A stretch of DNA of 64,000 nucleotides from Microvelia longipes (taxonomy: Eukaryota; Arthropoda; Insecta; Hemiptera; Veliidae), in NCBI GenBank assembly GCA_018340805.1, contig JACMZG010001914.1, positions 8,855,995 to 8,919,994 of the forward strand, read 5' to 3'. The notes beneath the pieces were generated by a model. The model saw nothing but the letters and a program-made list of their open reading frames with translations, ran no database searches and was not told where the DNA came from. This document shows, in pieces, positions 21,713 through 34,165 of this stretch. The position numbers and the translations under genes are program-made. How positions within the stretch are numbered: the stretch's first letter is position 1; every line of letters begins with the position of its first letter.

Positions 21713-21724
21713 TAAGGATATATT

Positions 21725-22858
21725 GACCCTAACGGCGCTACGAGGCCCAAAAGCCATCATCCCTATGTCCGCCTCGCGGTCATATCGTCGTTGATTTTTG
21801 TAACTTGTTCTTACATAGTCATTGGCCTTGAATATGAGGAAATTTTAATATAAAAGACGCCTCGTGGGCATTTAGCCTGATTGGCTTGCCCTAGCCCAGT
21901 CGAAGCCACATTTTTCGCCAAATCATCTTAGAACCGCTTAAATAAGTTTAGCGAAACGAAAACATAAAAATTGATTGTTTACTCGATTAATTACCTTTCA
22001 TGTTAATAACGAATATCTCTCCTACCAGATGCAATTTAATACGACACACGGCTTAAATCAATTGACAGTGTGGGAAAATAATATGAGGGAGCCAATGAGG
22101 TTATTTCTTGATGTTAAACCACGCACTCAATTTTAAATTTGGCCAACCTTACTGGTTTCAACGCTGTCAACTGATTTTAGCCGAGTGTCGTACTGTAATT
22201 GATAATTTTTATTTAGTTAACATCATATAAATATATTTATAGACCAATCGATTATCATTTATATAGCATAATGAACACACTGACCTTCTATTGTTATAAC
22301 TCATGTTTTTACAAATCAAATAATCTCATTTTGATTCACGAACAAAAAATAATTCTTTTTACTATCATTTCTGTTGAAGTGTTTGTAGAGAAATCTATTG
22401 TTTACAATCAGAAAATACGTATAATCATTTCAATTTCGTAAATAAAATAAAATTTTATTTATAAATTTAAGTAAATCAATCAAAGGTAATGTGATGTAAT
22501 TAAAGCTTAAGAAAAAGTTTCATTGATCTCTTAAGGTGCTTTATATATTAAATTGCGACACATTAGAGTGGCGACCCTGCCCCCTGGAAGCCGCTCGGTT
22601 CAAGGTATTTGTGGGTTGCACCCTTTATCGTTTTTTTTTATTTCTTCTCGAAAAAACTGGATCAAAGTTTGAACGTTATTTTGACCTAGAACTCTTTCAT
22701 GTACAACACCCACTTCATTAGGTCCTTGGTGGTAGATAAATGTATTTCTAAATACGTCGTAAACTTCTTTATGATAAGCATTTCAGTTGAGGTTTGTTCA
22801 TAGAACAATTGAAACAAATACTTAATTAAGATTAGGAGCGACTGATGGTTCTTCCTTT
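21725..22858. other. intergenic stretch, no gene recognised
   Basis: 21725-21910 is relatively G+C-rich ('cctaacggcgctacgaggcc'). 22560-22625 ('gcgaccctgccccctggaag') may be old transposon-end sequence. I cannot place either. Confidence 0.3.
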
Positions 22859-23569
22859 CTACACCTTTTCCAATTTTATTTGAGAAACTGTTATGTTTAT
22901 TTGAGAACATATCAATTGTATTTGAGATTAGAAAAATATATTTTAGAAAACATCAATTGAATTTGAGTACAGTCAGTTGTATTTGAGTAGGCATTAAATG
23001 AATTTGAGAGCAGTGAATTCTATTTAAGAATTTATTAAATGTTTTTGAGAACTTGTGATTTTATAATGAGAAACTCCAAATTCGGCCAATTTTTACATTA
23101 CTATTTTTCTTAAATACAATTATACCTTGTTAGGTTATAGTTGAGCAATGAATTAAATTCTAGGGAAAACATCTTAAATTATGGGGAAAACATGGTCCTA
23201 GACATTCGAAAATGGTCTCTACTCCTAGTAAATCAACTCCTAGGAGTTCAAATTATCAATAATTTTTTTGAGCTAGGAATGCACTACATAGGGCATAGGA
23301 CGAATCCAAAAAGCCATCATACATGAAAATCGGTTCATCAAGCACAGCTGATTGTCATTTGGATAATTTTCTCAAATACAATTGACAACTTCTCAAATGA
23401 AATTAAATAATTCTCAATTTTATACAATGCTTTGACTATTCTCAACTACATTTGTTGTTTTATCAAATTCAACAGACTAATCTAACTTACATTTGATATT
23501 TTCTCAAATACAAGTCATTATTCTCAAATACAATTAATATCTTCTCAAATAAATGTGGAAAAGGTGTAG
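22859..23569. mobile_element. TIR element with subterminal 'ATTTGAGAA' repeats
   Basis: The ends are CTACACCTTTTCCAATTTTA and, inverted, CTACACCTTTTCCACATTTA. From each end, copies of 'ttgtatttgaga' (left) and 'tctcaaatacaa' (right) repeat every 20-40 bp, facing inwards. The centre (23060-23340) is unique. It is 711 bp with no transposase. No clear target duplication. Confidence 0.65.
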
Positions 23570-23824
23570 TAGAATTAATGGTCTCATTGGCTGCAAAAAC
23601 GAATATTCTTTTTGTAAGACATAAAGATATTACTTTAGGGGTCCTGTCAGTTGTATTTGAAATCATCGAAAAAATATCCTTTAATATACAACACCTAATA
23701 ATATAATCAAATAAACCGAACAATTTACAGTAACTTATATAGTAGAAAATTTTAAATACAAACAAAATTCGAAAAATCTCAAATAATAGGTATCATATAT
23801 TTCCTATGATCTTCACATATTTTT

Positions 23825-23958
23825 TAGTGAATTTTCATTATGAAAATGACGCTTATGAGGTTGTTCGGATGACGGAAGTTGAGGGTGGGAGTGAGTGGAA
23901 TCGGTTCCTATTGGCTTCCTGATAACAAAAATATATGTCCGAAAAAAGTTTATATATG

Positions 23959-24013
<55 letters not shown>

Positions 24014-24295
24014 GTATGTAAGAGTTTCTACCCTTTCGTATGGCGAACGATAACTCTCGAAGGCGTTCTCAAATTGAAACGAAACTTTGCAAATCGCGAG
24101 ATGTTGAGGAGGTTACGAGGCCTATTGTTTATAAAAACATTATGACGTCATCAACCAAAGTTATGACGTCATGAAAAAAAAAATTTTTTGAAACTTAAAA
24201 TGGCTTTAAAACAAGGTATCTAGTATTTAGGTAGACGGCTAGCTGAATCGATTAAGACCAATTTCAGCTCAATCGAACCATTTTTTAACTGTAGA
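23825..24295 (+). mobile_element. family F element, copy F1
   Basis: It shows 'gaattttcattatgaaaatgacgc', then an (AT)n tract (23938-24011). 'gagtttctaccctttcgta', 'cgataactctcgaaggcg', 'gaaacgaaactttgcaaat', 'cctattgtttataaaa' and 'atgacgtcatcaaccaaag' come next, then 'gctgaatcgattaagacc'. F2 at 60698-61141 is nearly identical apart from tract length. Block order parallels families A, G and H. Confidence 0.75.
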
Positions 24296-24421
24296 CTTAT
24301 AGGCGAGAGGAGCGTTTGTGGCCTCGCTTAAGGATCCCTTTTAACCAACCCTCCGTTAAGTCAAGGCCCGGTTGCAAGTCCGTGTGTCTGTTTCTATGTG
24401 TTTATGTATATTTTGTCTTTA

Positions 24422-24462
<41 letters not shown>

Positions 24463-25202
24463 GTATTTGATGGGCCACTTTGAACTAAGCCCCCCTCGGG
24501 CCCTTTTGCCCAAGTCCGCAAGTGTTCATACCGGACCTTTTTTATAATTTTCCATCTGCAACTCCTTCACCTGACCTATTAATCTAAAAGCCAGATATGG
24601 TTACGTGATGTATGGAGTTAGTTTATTCGTAAAGCATATAAACTTTTAGACAAATAACAAGCATAACTCTCATTGCCCACCGTAGGATTTTGATTTAATC
24701 TACTTATTGGGATCAAGTATCACGACTTTACCCCACTTGAACACTTCGTCTAAAAAATATGAACTTTTTTAACTATTTCATTTTTTTTCACAAGTAAAAA
24801 CGTTCGTTTTGTAGCTTTAAAAGAATAGGTTATTATTATTTATTTTGTTTCTATTTGGAAGTAAATACATTTTTTTAGTTAGTTTTTTTTATGTATTTAT
24901 TTTATTAAATTAAAATTAAAGTTATAAATAGTAAGACAGATGTATTAAATATAGAATCAAATCGTCATCACGTTGTTAAATTTCATTTAACTCTACTTCT
25001 TAATTTCTATTAAATTTTATCGTTTGACATATATAACCCGAACTGTTCAGAAGTAAGTCATGATAAGAGTGATGTAAAAAAAATCAAATATAGGATCATG
25101 TCAGGATTTTAATATGATAAGTTATGATGCAAGATTCCGTGTTTTAAAATGAATATTAGGTTATTCTGGTATGGTTTGTGCTTCTTAAATCAAATTAAAT
25201 TC
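24296..25202. other. intergenic stretch with (AT)n at 24427-24460
   Basis: Text before the tract ('gtccgtgtgtctgtttctatg') again looks like the GT-rich lead of an A/F-type element. The rest is A+T-rich without a recognised gene. Confidence 0.35.
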
Positions 25203-25813
25203 CGTTTTAGCGAATTTTAATAAAATGAGCTTATGAGATTGTGGTCATGGGGGGGGGTGAGTGAGGGGAGGTAGATATTTTGGAAGGGGCGGCCTCTTTG
25301 ATCCAAGGATCTTGAAAAAAGGGGACGACGCATTAAGGAACTTTTCTGACCCCATGGAAGTTGTATGAGATAGAGAATTAGAAGCAAACTTACCCCTTCG
25401 CCTTGATTATAATGAAAAAAGCGCCAAACGCAGGTTATGTAGCAAGGTTGTCGAGTTTGCTTCTCAACTTTCTTCTGTGCTTCTCGTGATTGTTACATTT
25501 GTGGTGCTTGTAAAGTCATTTGTGCTTATATAATTTTAAATTTTGATATATACTTTGCCTCTTCAGTGAGTGATAATTTAAGCGTGTTATGTTTTAACCT
25601 TCCCAAGCAATAAAAAATGGAAACCATTGTGACGTAAGTTTGCCTCTAAAATTTAAGACCTGCGCTGTTTTAAGAATTGTAAGCATGCGCAGTTGGTTTT
25701 TGACGTGTGTTTCGCGTTGAATTCTCTCTATTTTTTGGTTTTCGATGGGGTCACTTGTTTGTATGGCAAATCTACTTAGTGCGTCATACCCTTTATTCAA
25801 GATCCTTGCTTTG

Positions 25814-25862
<49 letters not shown>

Positions 25863-25940
25863 TATATGGGTTATGATAATTTTTTAAACGCGTTGCACCG
25901 CAGGCGGCAAGGTGGCAAATAGGCCAAAGGAAACCCCTCT
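25203..25940 (+). mobile_element. family F-like copy F3, split by hAT MITE D1
   Basis: 'tttagcgaattttaataaaatgagctta' and 'gggtgagtgaggggagg' are F-type leads. The (AT)n tract at 25820-25867 follows immediately after the inserted D1. The part after the tract is poorly conserved. Confidence 0.5.
25304..25808 (+). mobile_element. hAT-type MITE D1 with 8-bp target duplication CTTTGATC
   Basis: The ends are CAAGGATCTTGAAAAAAGGG and, inverted, CAAGGATCTTGAATAAAGGG, running on to TGACGCA. CTTTGATC lies just outside both ends (25296-25303 and 25809-25816). An 8-bp duplication with a CA-starting TIR is the hAT pattern. The inside has no transposase. D2 (32009-32525) and D3 (33969-34165) share 'cgccaaacgcaggttat' and 'gagtttgcttctcaactttc'. 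Confidence 0.85.
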
Positions 25941-26738
25941 CAACCCACTATGACCCCAACCTAATTAGATTTTTTCCTCAGGAAATTCCCGATAACTGGT
26001 TAGGTTATATGTTTTTATTTTTATAAAAATGATTTTCATTTCAACTTTAACAAATAACTGCGATACCTTGTACTTGAATGCTTGTCCTGATTGGTCCATT
26101 ATGTTTTCTCTTCTTGACCTATTATTATTTATTATTTTATCGAGAACCAGGTCTACTAAAAATATTTCTATGATATTATTATAATTTATGATAGTGCATT
26201 ATATGTTCCAAGTGTATAGAAAATGGATCGAACCACACCCTAGTCATCATCATGTGCAGTCTATTTTGCATATGTTATCCATTTGTTATATTTATAAACT
26301 GTAGACTGCTATAATTTTATCATTACCTTCGCAATTATATAATTGCATTGGATATTTGTTTAAGCTAATTACATAATTGTAATTTAATTAATTATTTAGT
26401 ACTATAAATGTTCCGATTCAATTGTGAAAGGTGTTATCTACTATTATGCTTTGTTTGACATTTTCTTTGTTACAATGTACTTTTGTTTTAATTCGTGATT
26501 AAATATTAATTGACAGTCTCCACGCCCACGAATAAAATAAAATAAATAAAGATGTCATGGGTCATGGCTGTAAGTGATATACTACCAGTTAACTATACTT
26601 ACAATAAAATAAATAAATAAATAACCATTTATTGCTACATTTTTTCTTTTGCCTTACATAAATTATGTTTGTAGCTCTTTGTAGCAAATCAGGTTTCGCT
26701 GTGGTACTCCACATGTGGAGTTATAGATTAATTTTTAC
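25941..26738. other. intergenic stretch with two LINE-like tails
   Basis: 26490-26553 ends in 'aaaataaaataaataaag' (forward 3' tail). 26603-26625 opens with '(aaat)n' in the other orientation ('ataaataaataaccattta'). No gene is seen. Confidence 0.4.
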
Positions 26739-27060
26739 ATGATTTTCATAGTTATACATAAATTACTTTTACTTATTTTATATATATATGGATATCAATC
26801 TAAATTCACATACATATTCACACTTTATCTGCATGTACATGCCAACGCACACCCTCATACATATATTTCACTAACATCAATATACATGGAGATTTTCGTG
26901 TCCGAGACGTTCCTATGGGACACGATAACTTTGGATCGAAATAAAACTTTGTACAAAAATTAACCGTGTTAATGTCCCAAAACCTATTATTTATGAAATA
27001 TGTGTCACGTCAATAACCCACAAAAATGACCCCAAAATATGGTTAATTTTTTCAGGTAAT
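26739..27060 (+). mobile_element. family G element, copy G1
   Basis: A short CA/TA-rich lead comes before 'gtccgagacgttcctatggg'. It continues with 'cacgataactttggatcgaa', 'aaactttgtacaaaaatta', 'cctattatttatgaaatatg' and 'gtcaataacccacaaaaatg'. G2 repeats the same order. Confidence 0.65.
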
Positions 27061-27239
27061 GGGACCCCCATTACCTGATATGGGATCAAGACAATTATAC
27101 GAGACATATGTATGTATATATGCTATTTACGCCACTTGCGCCACACGGCTAAAACCGGTCTTAATATGCTAAGTTAATTAGAACTAAATAAATGACATCT
27201 TTATTAAACACTTTTTCAAAATTTTAACGCCGCCTTAAA

Positions 27240-27720
<481 letters not shown>

Positions 27721-28514
27721 ATATATTACTATGTATGGTTTACAAGTACCTGGTTTACAAACATACGAAATTCTATTTTGTTAACAGTATTAGTACCTAT
27801 TATTATTTATTATTATTATTTATGTATTATAAAGGCCTTTAGCCTCTGGCCACTCCGCGTTCGCGGCTCTTGCGTTTTTGTGTACGTTCTTTTAAAACTA
27901 AATAAAGAGCTATTAAATATTGGTTTCAGAGCTTAATTAAATAACCCATGCAATTAACAAAATCTCTAATTAACCGTCTATGCTTTTTTAAACTTTCAAT
28001 TTTATATATATTATATCAAGAAATATTTTTTAAAAGCGGTAAAAGTTGTTTTTTTCTTTCAGCTACATAAAGTAACTTAATGATTAAACAAGCAACCTGC
28101 CAAAGTTTCTTTCCCTTATGTCATATCGAGTCCAAGGACATCTATCTTAACTTAAGTAGATCAAGTCAAGTTTAAATGCATAGAGACATTCCTTTGGACC
28201 TAAAAGTTGAGAAGTATGATGTTATCTAAATCCAAATTGAATTTGGAGGACAAAAATGCATTCTGTTATTGACATATCCATGACTCTTATTTTTTGCTTC
28301 GAAAGGTCTGTTTGAGGATTTTTTTTAAATTAATAGTTTAATCAATTAATTTAATTTATTAATGAATTTAAATTAATTAGAGAATGATTCTTCAGATGAA
28401 GATGTAATATTTGTTAAGATATATCTCGGAAAAGAGGATATATTGACGGAAAGATATGTATTGATTCCATTTCGTCATTCGGAAAAGTTCAAAAGCATTT
28501 TATTCAAAGGAAAA
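27721..28514. other. intergenic stretch, no gene recognised
   Basis: 27838-27885 contains a G+C-rich snippet with CCGCG-TT-CGCGG. Otherwise A+T-rich, without repeat matches that I can support. Confidence 0.3.
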
Positions 28515-28858
28515 TGCTGTAAAAAAGGTAAAGAATTGTAAAAATTATATCTATTTAAAAAAAAAAAAAAAAGCATGTTAGAAGTTATATCTATTTCACA
28601 TAAGTATGTAAAAGTTATATCTATTTCAATTAAAAAAATAAATAAGCATGTAGAAGTTATATCTATTTCACTTAAATAAATAAATAAGTATGTAAAAGTT
28701 ATATCTATTTCAATTAAAAAAATAAATAAGCATGTAGAAGTTATATCTATTTCACTTAAATAAATAAATAAGTATGTAAAGTTATATCTATTCAATTAAA
28801 AAAATAAATAAGCATGTAGAAGTTATATCTATTTCACTTAAATAAATAAATAAGCATT
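28515..28858. repeat. 42-bp minisatellite
   Basis: About eight units of 'gttatatctatttcactta' plus 'aataaataaataagcatgta' or 'agtatgtaaaa', alternating in two slightly different forms. The repeated minus-strand frame (YLSEIDITSTCLFIFL-like) follows from the repeat and is not a protein. Confidence 0.9.
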
Positions 28859-28892
28859 ATTATAATAATTACTTTAGGTCGTTTTGTGTTTT

Positions 28893-29200
28893 TTACTTTT
28901 TCTCGTTTATACCGTAGGTATTCAGGGAAAGTATTGTGTTTGCAAAAATACGAAACAAAAATTGCATTGAAATTTGGTACAATTGTATCCCTTAACATAA
29001 TAAATATATATTAAGTTTAGTTTTTAATAAAGCAAGCATATTTACGGGTTATGTTGGATCATAAATGTTAAGCAGACTCGAGGTCAGGTCACCCATCAGG
29101 GAGCCTGGATGGGTGACCGCTTGGAGTAAAAAAAATGTTTTTACTATCTGAGACTAAGTGAAGCGAGTTCAAAGACGCATTGCAATGTAAATTTGGGGAT
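28893..29200 (+). mobile_element. family A fragment (A9)
   Basis: The left end is TACTTTTTCTCGTTTATACCG. The microsatellite and central blocks are missing. 'gttaagcagactcgaggtcagg' and 'aagtgaagcgagttcaaag' mark the right part. Confidence 0.6.
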
Positions 29201-29237
29201 TTTTAGCGAAATTCCTTAGGAAAAACTTCGCTAATGG

Positions 29238-29300
29238 AATAGGCGTCATGGCGGGACTCGAACCTCGGACAACGACATAAATCCATTTCAGAGGTCCCTA
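29238..29300 (-). mobile_element. tRNA-like fragment with exact Pol III B box
   Basis: The minus strand carries GGTTCGAGTCC (29254-29264), an exact match to the B-box consensus. A related copy at 51440-51515 ('gcgtcatggcaggagttgaac') has a decayed box. Both follow 'gaaaaa..tt(c)gctaat'. Possibly the tail of a SINE; no A box was found. Confidence 0.5.
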
Positions 29301-29369
29301 ATGACGAATATATACGTTTTGCGAAACACTACACACACACGTACATATATAATATATATATTATATATA

Positions 29370-29459
<90 letters not shown>

Positions 29460-29760
29460 TGTTGTGTGTGTGTGTGTGTGTGTGTATTTCTAGATACTTT
29501 CTTGTAAACTCGCTATCTTTCGAACGGATTAATATTTTTTAATCAAACTAGATACAAAAAATTAAACTTGGAAAGAACACGAACCCTATAAAAGACCAAT
29601 TTTTTGGTTCATTAACCCGATTTGCTGAGTCAGCAAAATGTTTAAAAAATTAGTAAACTTCAAGGTTAATATTTTTCGCCGCGAGAAAGGTCTTTCTTTA
29701 TGTTTTTGGGGCGCTGAATCGAATAAAATCGGTCCGAAATCGATACGACCACTCTAAGTG
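29300..29760 (+). mobile_element. family H element with (TA)n(TG)n core
   Basis: A (CA)n/(TA)n/(TG)n tract (29330-29486) is followed by 'ctcgctatctttcgaacgga', 'gatacaaaaaattaaactt', 'cctataaaagacc' and 'gttcattaacccgatttgct', then 'gctgaatcgaataaaatcgg'. The order of blocks copies families F and G. Confidence 0.55.
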
Positions 29761-30062
29761 AAAAAAAACCATGGTAAATTACCGGAAACCAAAATTACGG
29801 TCGTTGACAATTAAATTTCGAGTAGGGTGTCGCTTTCTATTGTATTTTTTACGGTCGATGGGTTTAACCCGCTTGGTTTTATATCCTTTTACTTTAATCC
29901 TGTTTTGGTTTCGGATCGAATCTCGGTCAAATTGGTATTTATTCTCTTGCCACGGCAGAATACAGTATGAAAACAGTGTTGAATTCCTGAAAGAGGGTTT
30001 GTAATACAATTCGAGGCCCAAAATAGGAGTGGGGTACTTACTAGGGATTCAACAAGTGGTTC

Positions 30063-30114
<52 letters not shown>

Positions 30115-30608
30115 ACAGTCATATAATTTATTAACTTAGCTAAAGAAATGAGTTAAGACAAGAATGGGTCTAGTTATTACGATGGTTTTAAATTGCTCTT
30201 TAAAATACACAGATTCGTGACATTACAAATTCCAATCAAGGTAACAAGTTCACTGACATTTTAAAACGTACTCTTTCATCAAATTTTTATTAAAACCTAC
30301 TCGTAATTTTCTTCTTTTTCTCTTGAAAGCCTTGAATTATTTTTATTAAGTTTAAATCAAGACCAGAAAGTGAAAATTACTGTCAAGAAATAGTTTTTAA
30401 TAGTTAAAATTTGTTGAAATCAGTTCAAGATCTTTTGAAGGCTGTTGGGGTGCGGGCGTTGCTCGAACGAGATTTTAATGTACGAATTATTTTGTACCCT
30501 TTATAAGTTTCTATTATTCTTTTGTTGGTAACAATGTTTCTGATTTTTATTTTTATGTAAAAATGACGGAACATTGATTTTACATGTAAACTTTTTCATG
30601 CATAGACA
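29761..30608. other. intergenic stretch with (CT)n at 30066-30115
   Basis: The CT run is about 50 bp. Frames on both strands at 29771-30021 show no known domain. 30120-30608 is A+T-rich with no gene. Confidence 0.4.
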
Positions 30609-30929
30609 CATAGACATATATACTAGAGGGGGCATAGCCTATCTTAATACATTGAGAGGCCTGAAACATTTTTAGTGGGGCTCTCAGGGGCTCTTTGTAA
30701 CCTCATTGAAACCTCCTCCAAGAGGGAGTTAAAGTTATAACTAATCAATTGTTTTCGGCATCCCGCAGATTGTTTGTGTTGTGATTTGTATTTTAAACAT
30801 TCTACTATATAATTTACTGTTTTTTTGTTCTGTTTATTTGATGAAAATGATAATCGAATGTGGTCAGGTTACTTTTTCGATGTTTCAAAATTCAACCAAT
30901 AGGACCCCTCTAGTAATATATCTCTATGG
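30609..30929 (-). mobile_element. family E MITE, copy E2
   Basis: The ends are 'catagacatatatactagag' and, inverted, 'catagagatatattactaga'. It reads as the reverse of E1: 'ttgtaacctcattgaaacc' against 'ggtttaatgaggttac', and 'caggttactttttcgatgtttc'. Neither copy has an obvious target duplication. Confidence 0.7.
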
Positions 30930-31154
30930 ATAGACAGGTGAAGAATACAAAATTGAATGACTGAGGTTTACTATGATTAGTGGATGTCAGAAACGAGGCT
31001 CTTTCCTTTGATGAATTTCCGAAACATTTTACGTGATACTAGCAATTACACATTTCCTAACCTACTACCGTTTGTACCGTAGGAAGTGTATTATGTTTAC
31101 TCAAAAAAATTCGATAATGAGATTTGATAAATATTGTATCCGTTTTCATGACGT

Positions 31155-31193
31155 TTAGCCGCCTCCGTGGTCGAGATTGTTACAGCATTAATC
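31155..31193 (+). repeat. tRNA-like fragment cut by family C
   Basis: 'ttagccgcctccgtggtcga' matches the tRNA-like unit at 52913 ('ttagccggctccgtggccga'). The match ends at 'taatcttt', where family C begins, so C2 appears to have landed in it. Confidence 0.5.
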
Positions 31194-31985
31194 TTTACTA
31201 AAGTAATATATAAACCAAATAGGGAAACTCCTGTACTAACTTGTGTAAAAAAATTCAGACATGTGTGATCTGACAGCTGGCTCAAATAAAAAATAGTTAA
31301 GATTGAAATAACTGCGCTTGAGCCTTTTATGTTTTTTTTAATTAATTTTATTGGTAACCCTGATAACATTAGGTGAGTTTTAAATTTTATCGTGTTTTCG
31401 TACATTAATGTGAACGTGATAATTTAATGACTTTGTATTAAATTTTGTGAAATAATTGTTACAATAAATTAGTTAAAGAAAAAGAGAAACTACAGTAAAG
31501 GTAAATCACATATTTTTATTAAGATTTTGAAGAACCTACAGACGACAGTGTATTGCCTTAAATGTAACTTAAAAGTACGATTCCTTTTATTATATTCAGA
31601 AGTTTTAGGTTAAAGTTTTAAACTAATAATTACAATTTATATTTGAAGGGGGGAAACTAATGTCATTCGCAAAAATGTACTAAGTTAAGTAGTGCACACG
31701 GAAAAAACTTTAATTAGCCGCTCGTTTTAGGTAATTTAAACAAACCTAGTATTTAAAGATTTACACTTAAACCTTTATTGGATGTGACAAAACGTACTTC
31801 TTACACAAATGATTAACATTTTACGAGTATATTAAAATATAAATCCAATAAAAACAAAAATTTTGAGTACTGTAAATAGTTTGTTTACATTTACTTGGGT
31901 CAACAAAACGGCCGCGCCCATAGAAAAGTTTGAGACAACTCCCTGGTGGACAAAATGTGAACAACATGCCAGGTCTGACAGGAAT
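31194..31985 (+). mobile_element. family C element, copy C2 (3' truncated)
   Basis: It is similar to 6422-7270 over almost 800 bp, with matching landmarks 'gggaaactcctgtactaac', 'gattttgaagaac.tacagac' and 'ccctggtggacaaaatgtga'. It ends at 'gccaggtctgacagg.atc', close to the start of D2. The recombinase part and right TIR are absent. Confidence 0.75.
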
Positions 31986-32008
31986 CACATTTGGTTGCCT
32001 ACTTAGTT

Positions 32009-32525
32009 CAAGGATCTTGAATAAAAGGGGGATGACGCACTAAGTCGATTTGACATACAAAAAAGTGACCCCATCGAAAACCAAAAAATAGAGAATTCAA
32101 CACGAAACACACGTCAAAAACCAACTGCACATGCTTGGTACCAACTGCGCGTGCTTACAATTCTTATATCAGCGCAGGTCTTAAATTTTAGAGGCAAACT
32201 TACCTCTTAATGGTTTCCCATTGTTTATTGCTTGAGAAGGTTATAAACAAGCTTAAAGTATCACTAAAGCGGCTAACTGAAGTCAACAATTTAAAATTAA
32301 ATAAGCACAAATGACTTAACAAGCTTCACAAATGTAACAATCACGAGAAGCACAAAAGAAAATGGAGGAGCAAACTCGACAACCTAGCTACATAACCTGC
32401 GTTTGGCGCCTTTTTTCATTATAACCAAGGGGAAGGTTAGGTTGCTCCTATTTCTCTATCTCATACAACTTCCATGGGGTCAGAAATGTTCCTTAATGCG
32501 TCATCCCCCTTATTCAAGATCCTTG
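32009..32525 (-). mobile_element. hAT-type MITE D2
   Basis: TIRs are CAAGGATCTTGAATAAAAGG and, inverted, CCAAGGATCTTGAATAAGGG. The interior is the reverse of D1. The flanks (ACTTAGTT and GAAATTTA) do not match, so the duplication is lost or the ends were recombined. Confidence 0.75.
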
Positions 32526-32859
32526 GAAATTTATGAGGTGATTCAATTCGATGTAAACAAACCAAACGCATACGGAGATTATAACCTGACGTTTTTATGA
32601 ATGACGTCTGACGTCATTGCAAGAATCGATATAGACGGTTAACATTGAAAATTTATTCCTGCAATGACGTCAATACCGGGCTATAACCTAAAATGTCAAA
32701 AAAATTATTTCATTCATAAAAACCCTCCAATTGAATCACCTTATAAATTCTATCAGCTTGCTGACGTATTGCGACTTTTCAAGTTCCTCTCATGTCTTTT
32801 TCGTAGGTTAATTTAGATCGTAGGTGTAAATTAACATTGAGCTACAAACTTGGTATCTA

Positions 32860-33440
32860 TTATGTCGTATTGTGTCCATCTTCCATCATGAGTCTACAAT
32901 GTTCTGGAACTGTGGGGTTCACCAAGCCTTCTATAACTCCAATCGTCTCCATACCCTGCTATCTAAAATCCTTCGAACCATCAAAAATGTTCCCTTCTAT
33001 GTATCAGACCTTACTCTCCACAATGACCTTAATCTTCCATTTGTCCGAGATCTTTCCATATCCCGGTATAAACGAATCCTTAATCGATCATCTAAATCCT
33101 CTTGTACAAACTCTATCCTCTAATACCCTTCCAGAAAATCCTATGTGACGCCTGAAGAGGCAGTGGCCTCGAGACCAGCTATCTTTATAAATTAATCTAA
33201 TCATATTTCTACTATGTTTTATTTACTCTATTCTAAATCTATTCTTCAATATTCCTATCTTTAATATTCCAATAGTAATGTTATTTTCACTATTTATTTA
33301 TCTATTTCCAACTCCCACCTGAGTGCAATCACTGGATTGTTTCTCTACCAAGCTTACCACAGCCATTAAAACTGTGCCAATTCTAATACTTATAATATAT
33401 TAATGTATTATAATATATTATATTTATTATATTATAATAA
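32860..33440 (+). mobile_element. LINE 3' fragment with RT C-terminus remnant
   Basis: 32872-33123 encodes LLSKILRTIKNVPFYVSDLT, then LHNDLNLPFVRD, the C-terminal region typical of Jockey-like reverse transcriptases. In a shifted frame, 'RLKRRQWPRDQ' follows at about 33148. The 3' part ends in TATAAT-rich repeats near 33440. It is 5'-truncated, broken and not functional. Confidence 0.65.
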
Positions 33441-33968
33441 ATAAATTGTCAAAAAAATAACGTTTAACCTAACGTTATAGTTTAACTTAGCAAAGTAGGA
33501 AGAAAGGGGTTCCCGGGTCCCTTAGTTTTTCTAACTCAATCGGTGAATATTATTGTTGCATGCTATATTCTTTTCCAAAATTACATTTTTGTGTTATAAC
33601 TGTACCTAGTTTTCTTTTCAAAATGAATATCCTTTCATACCAAACTGATTTCTTTTCATCCGCTCTATTCCTCTTTCAAAAGTACGCGGAATAACTATTG
33701 ATTTCTGTTTAAACTTTAAAGGATTGTTTAACCTCTAAAAATGATGTAAGTGGTACAATAGACACGGCTCGATGAAATCGCCACTTGTATTGGTTTTCGA
33801 TTGGACTGCCCAACCTTTTTTATTTGACCAAGATTTATGATGATCTTTAGTGGACAAGGAAGATTATAAACGGGGGTGTTGTGAACACTCCTACAGTCCC
33901 TGTATGGTGAAAGGGCGCATCCAAGGGACCCAAATAAATCAAATTAAACATCTTAGGATTACTTTATT
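33441..33968. other. intergenic stretch, no gene recognised
   Basis: Moderately A+T-rich; neither repeats nor coding signal that I can support. Confidence 0.3.
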
Positions 33969-34165
33969 CAGGGATCTTGAATAAAGAGAATGACGCGATA
34001 GGGAACTTTTGTTGACCCCATTGATGTTGTATGAGATAGAAAAATAAGAGCAAACTAACCTTCCTATGGTCATAACAAAAAAGGCGCTAAACGCAGGTTA
34101 TATAACAAGAATAAGTCGAGTTTGCTTCTCAACTTTCTTCTGTGCTTAACGTTCGGTGTTCGTTG
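33969..34165 (+). mobile_element. hAT-type MITE fragment D3
   Basis: It starts CAGGGATCTTGAATAAAGAG, continues like D1 ('tgaccccattgatgttgtatg', 'gcgctaaacgcaggttat', 'gagtttgcttctcaactttc') and stops after 'tctgtgctt'. The right TIR is missing. Confidence 0.7.

Noticed and set aside
28475..28795. 106-codon frame with repeated SEIDITST units
   Set aside because: It is produced by a 42-bp minisatellite on the minus strand.
29301..29507. Frame with alternating I/Y and C/V residues
   Set aside because: It is the translation of (TA)n and (TG)n.
32009..32525. Target duplication for D2
   Set aside because: The flanking octamers ACTTAGTT and GAAATTTA do not match, so none is claimed.
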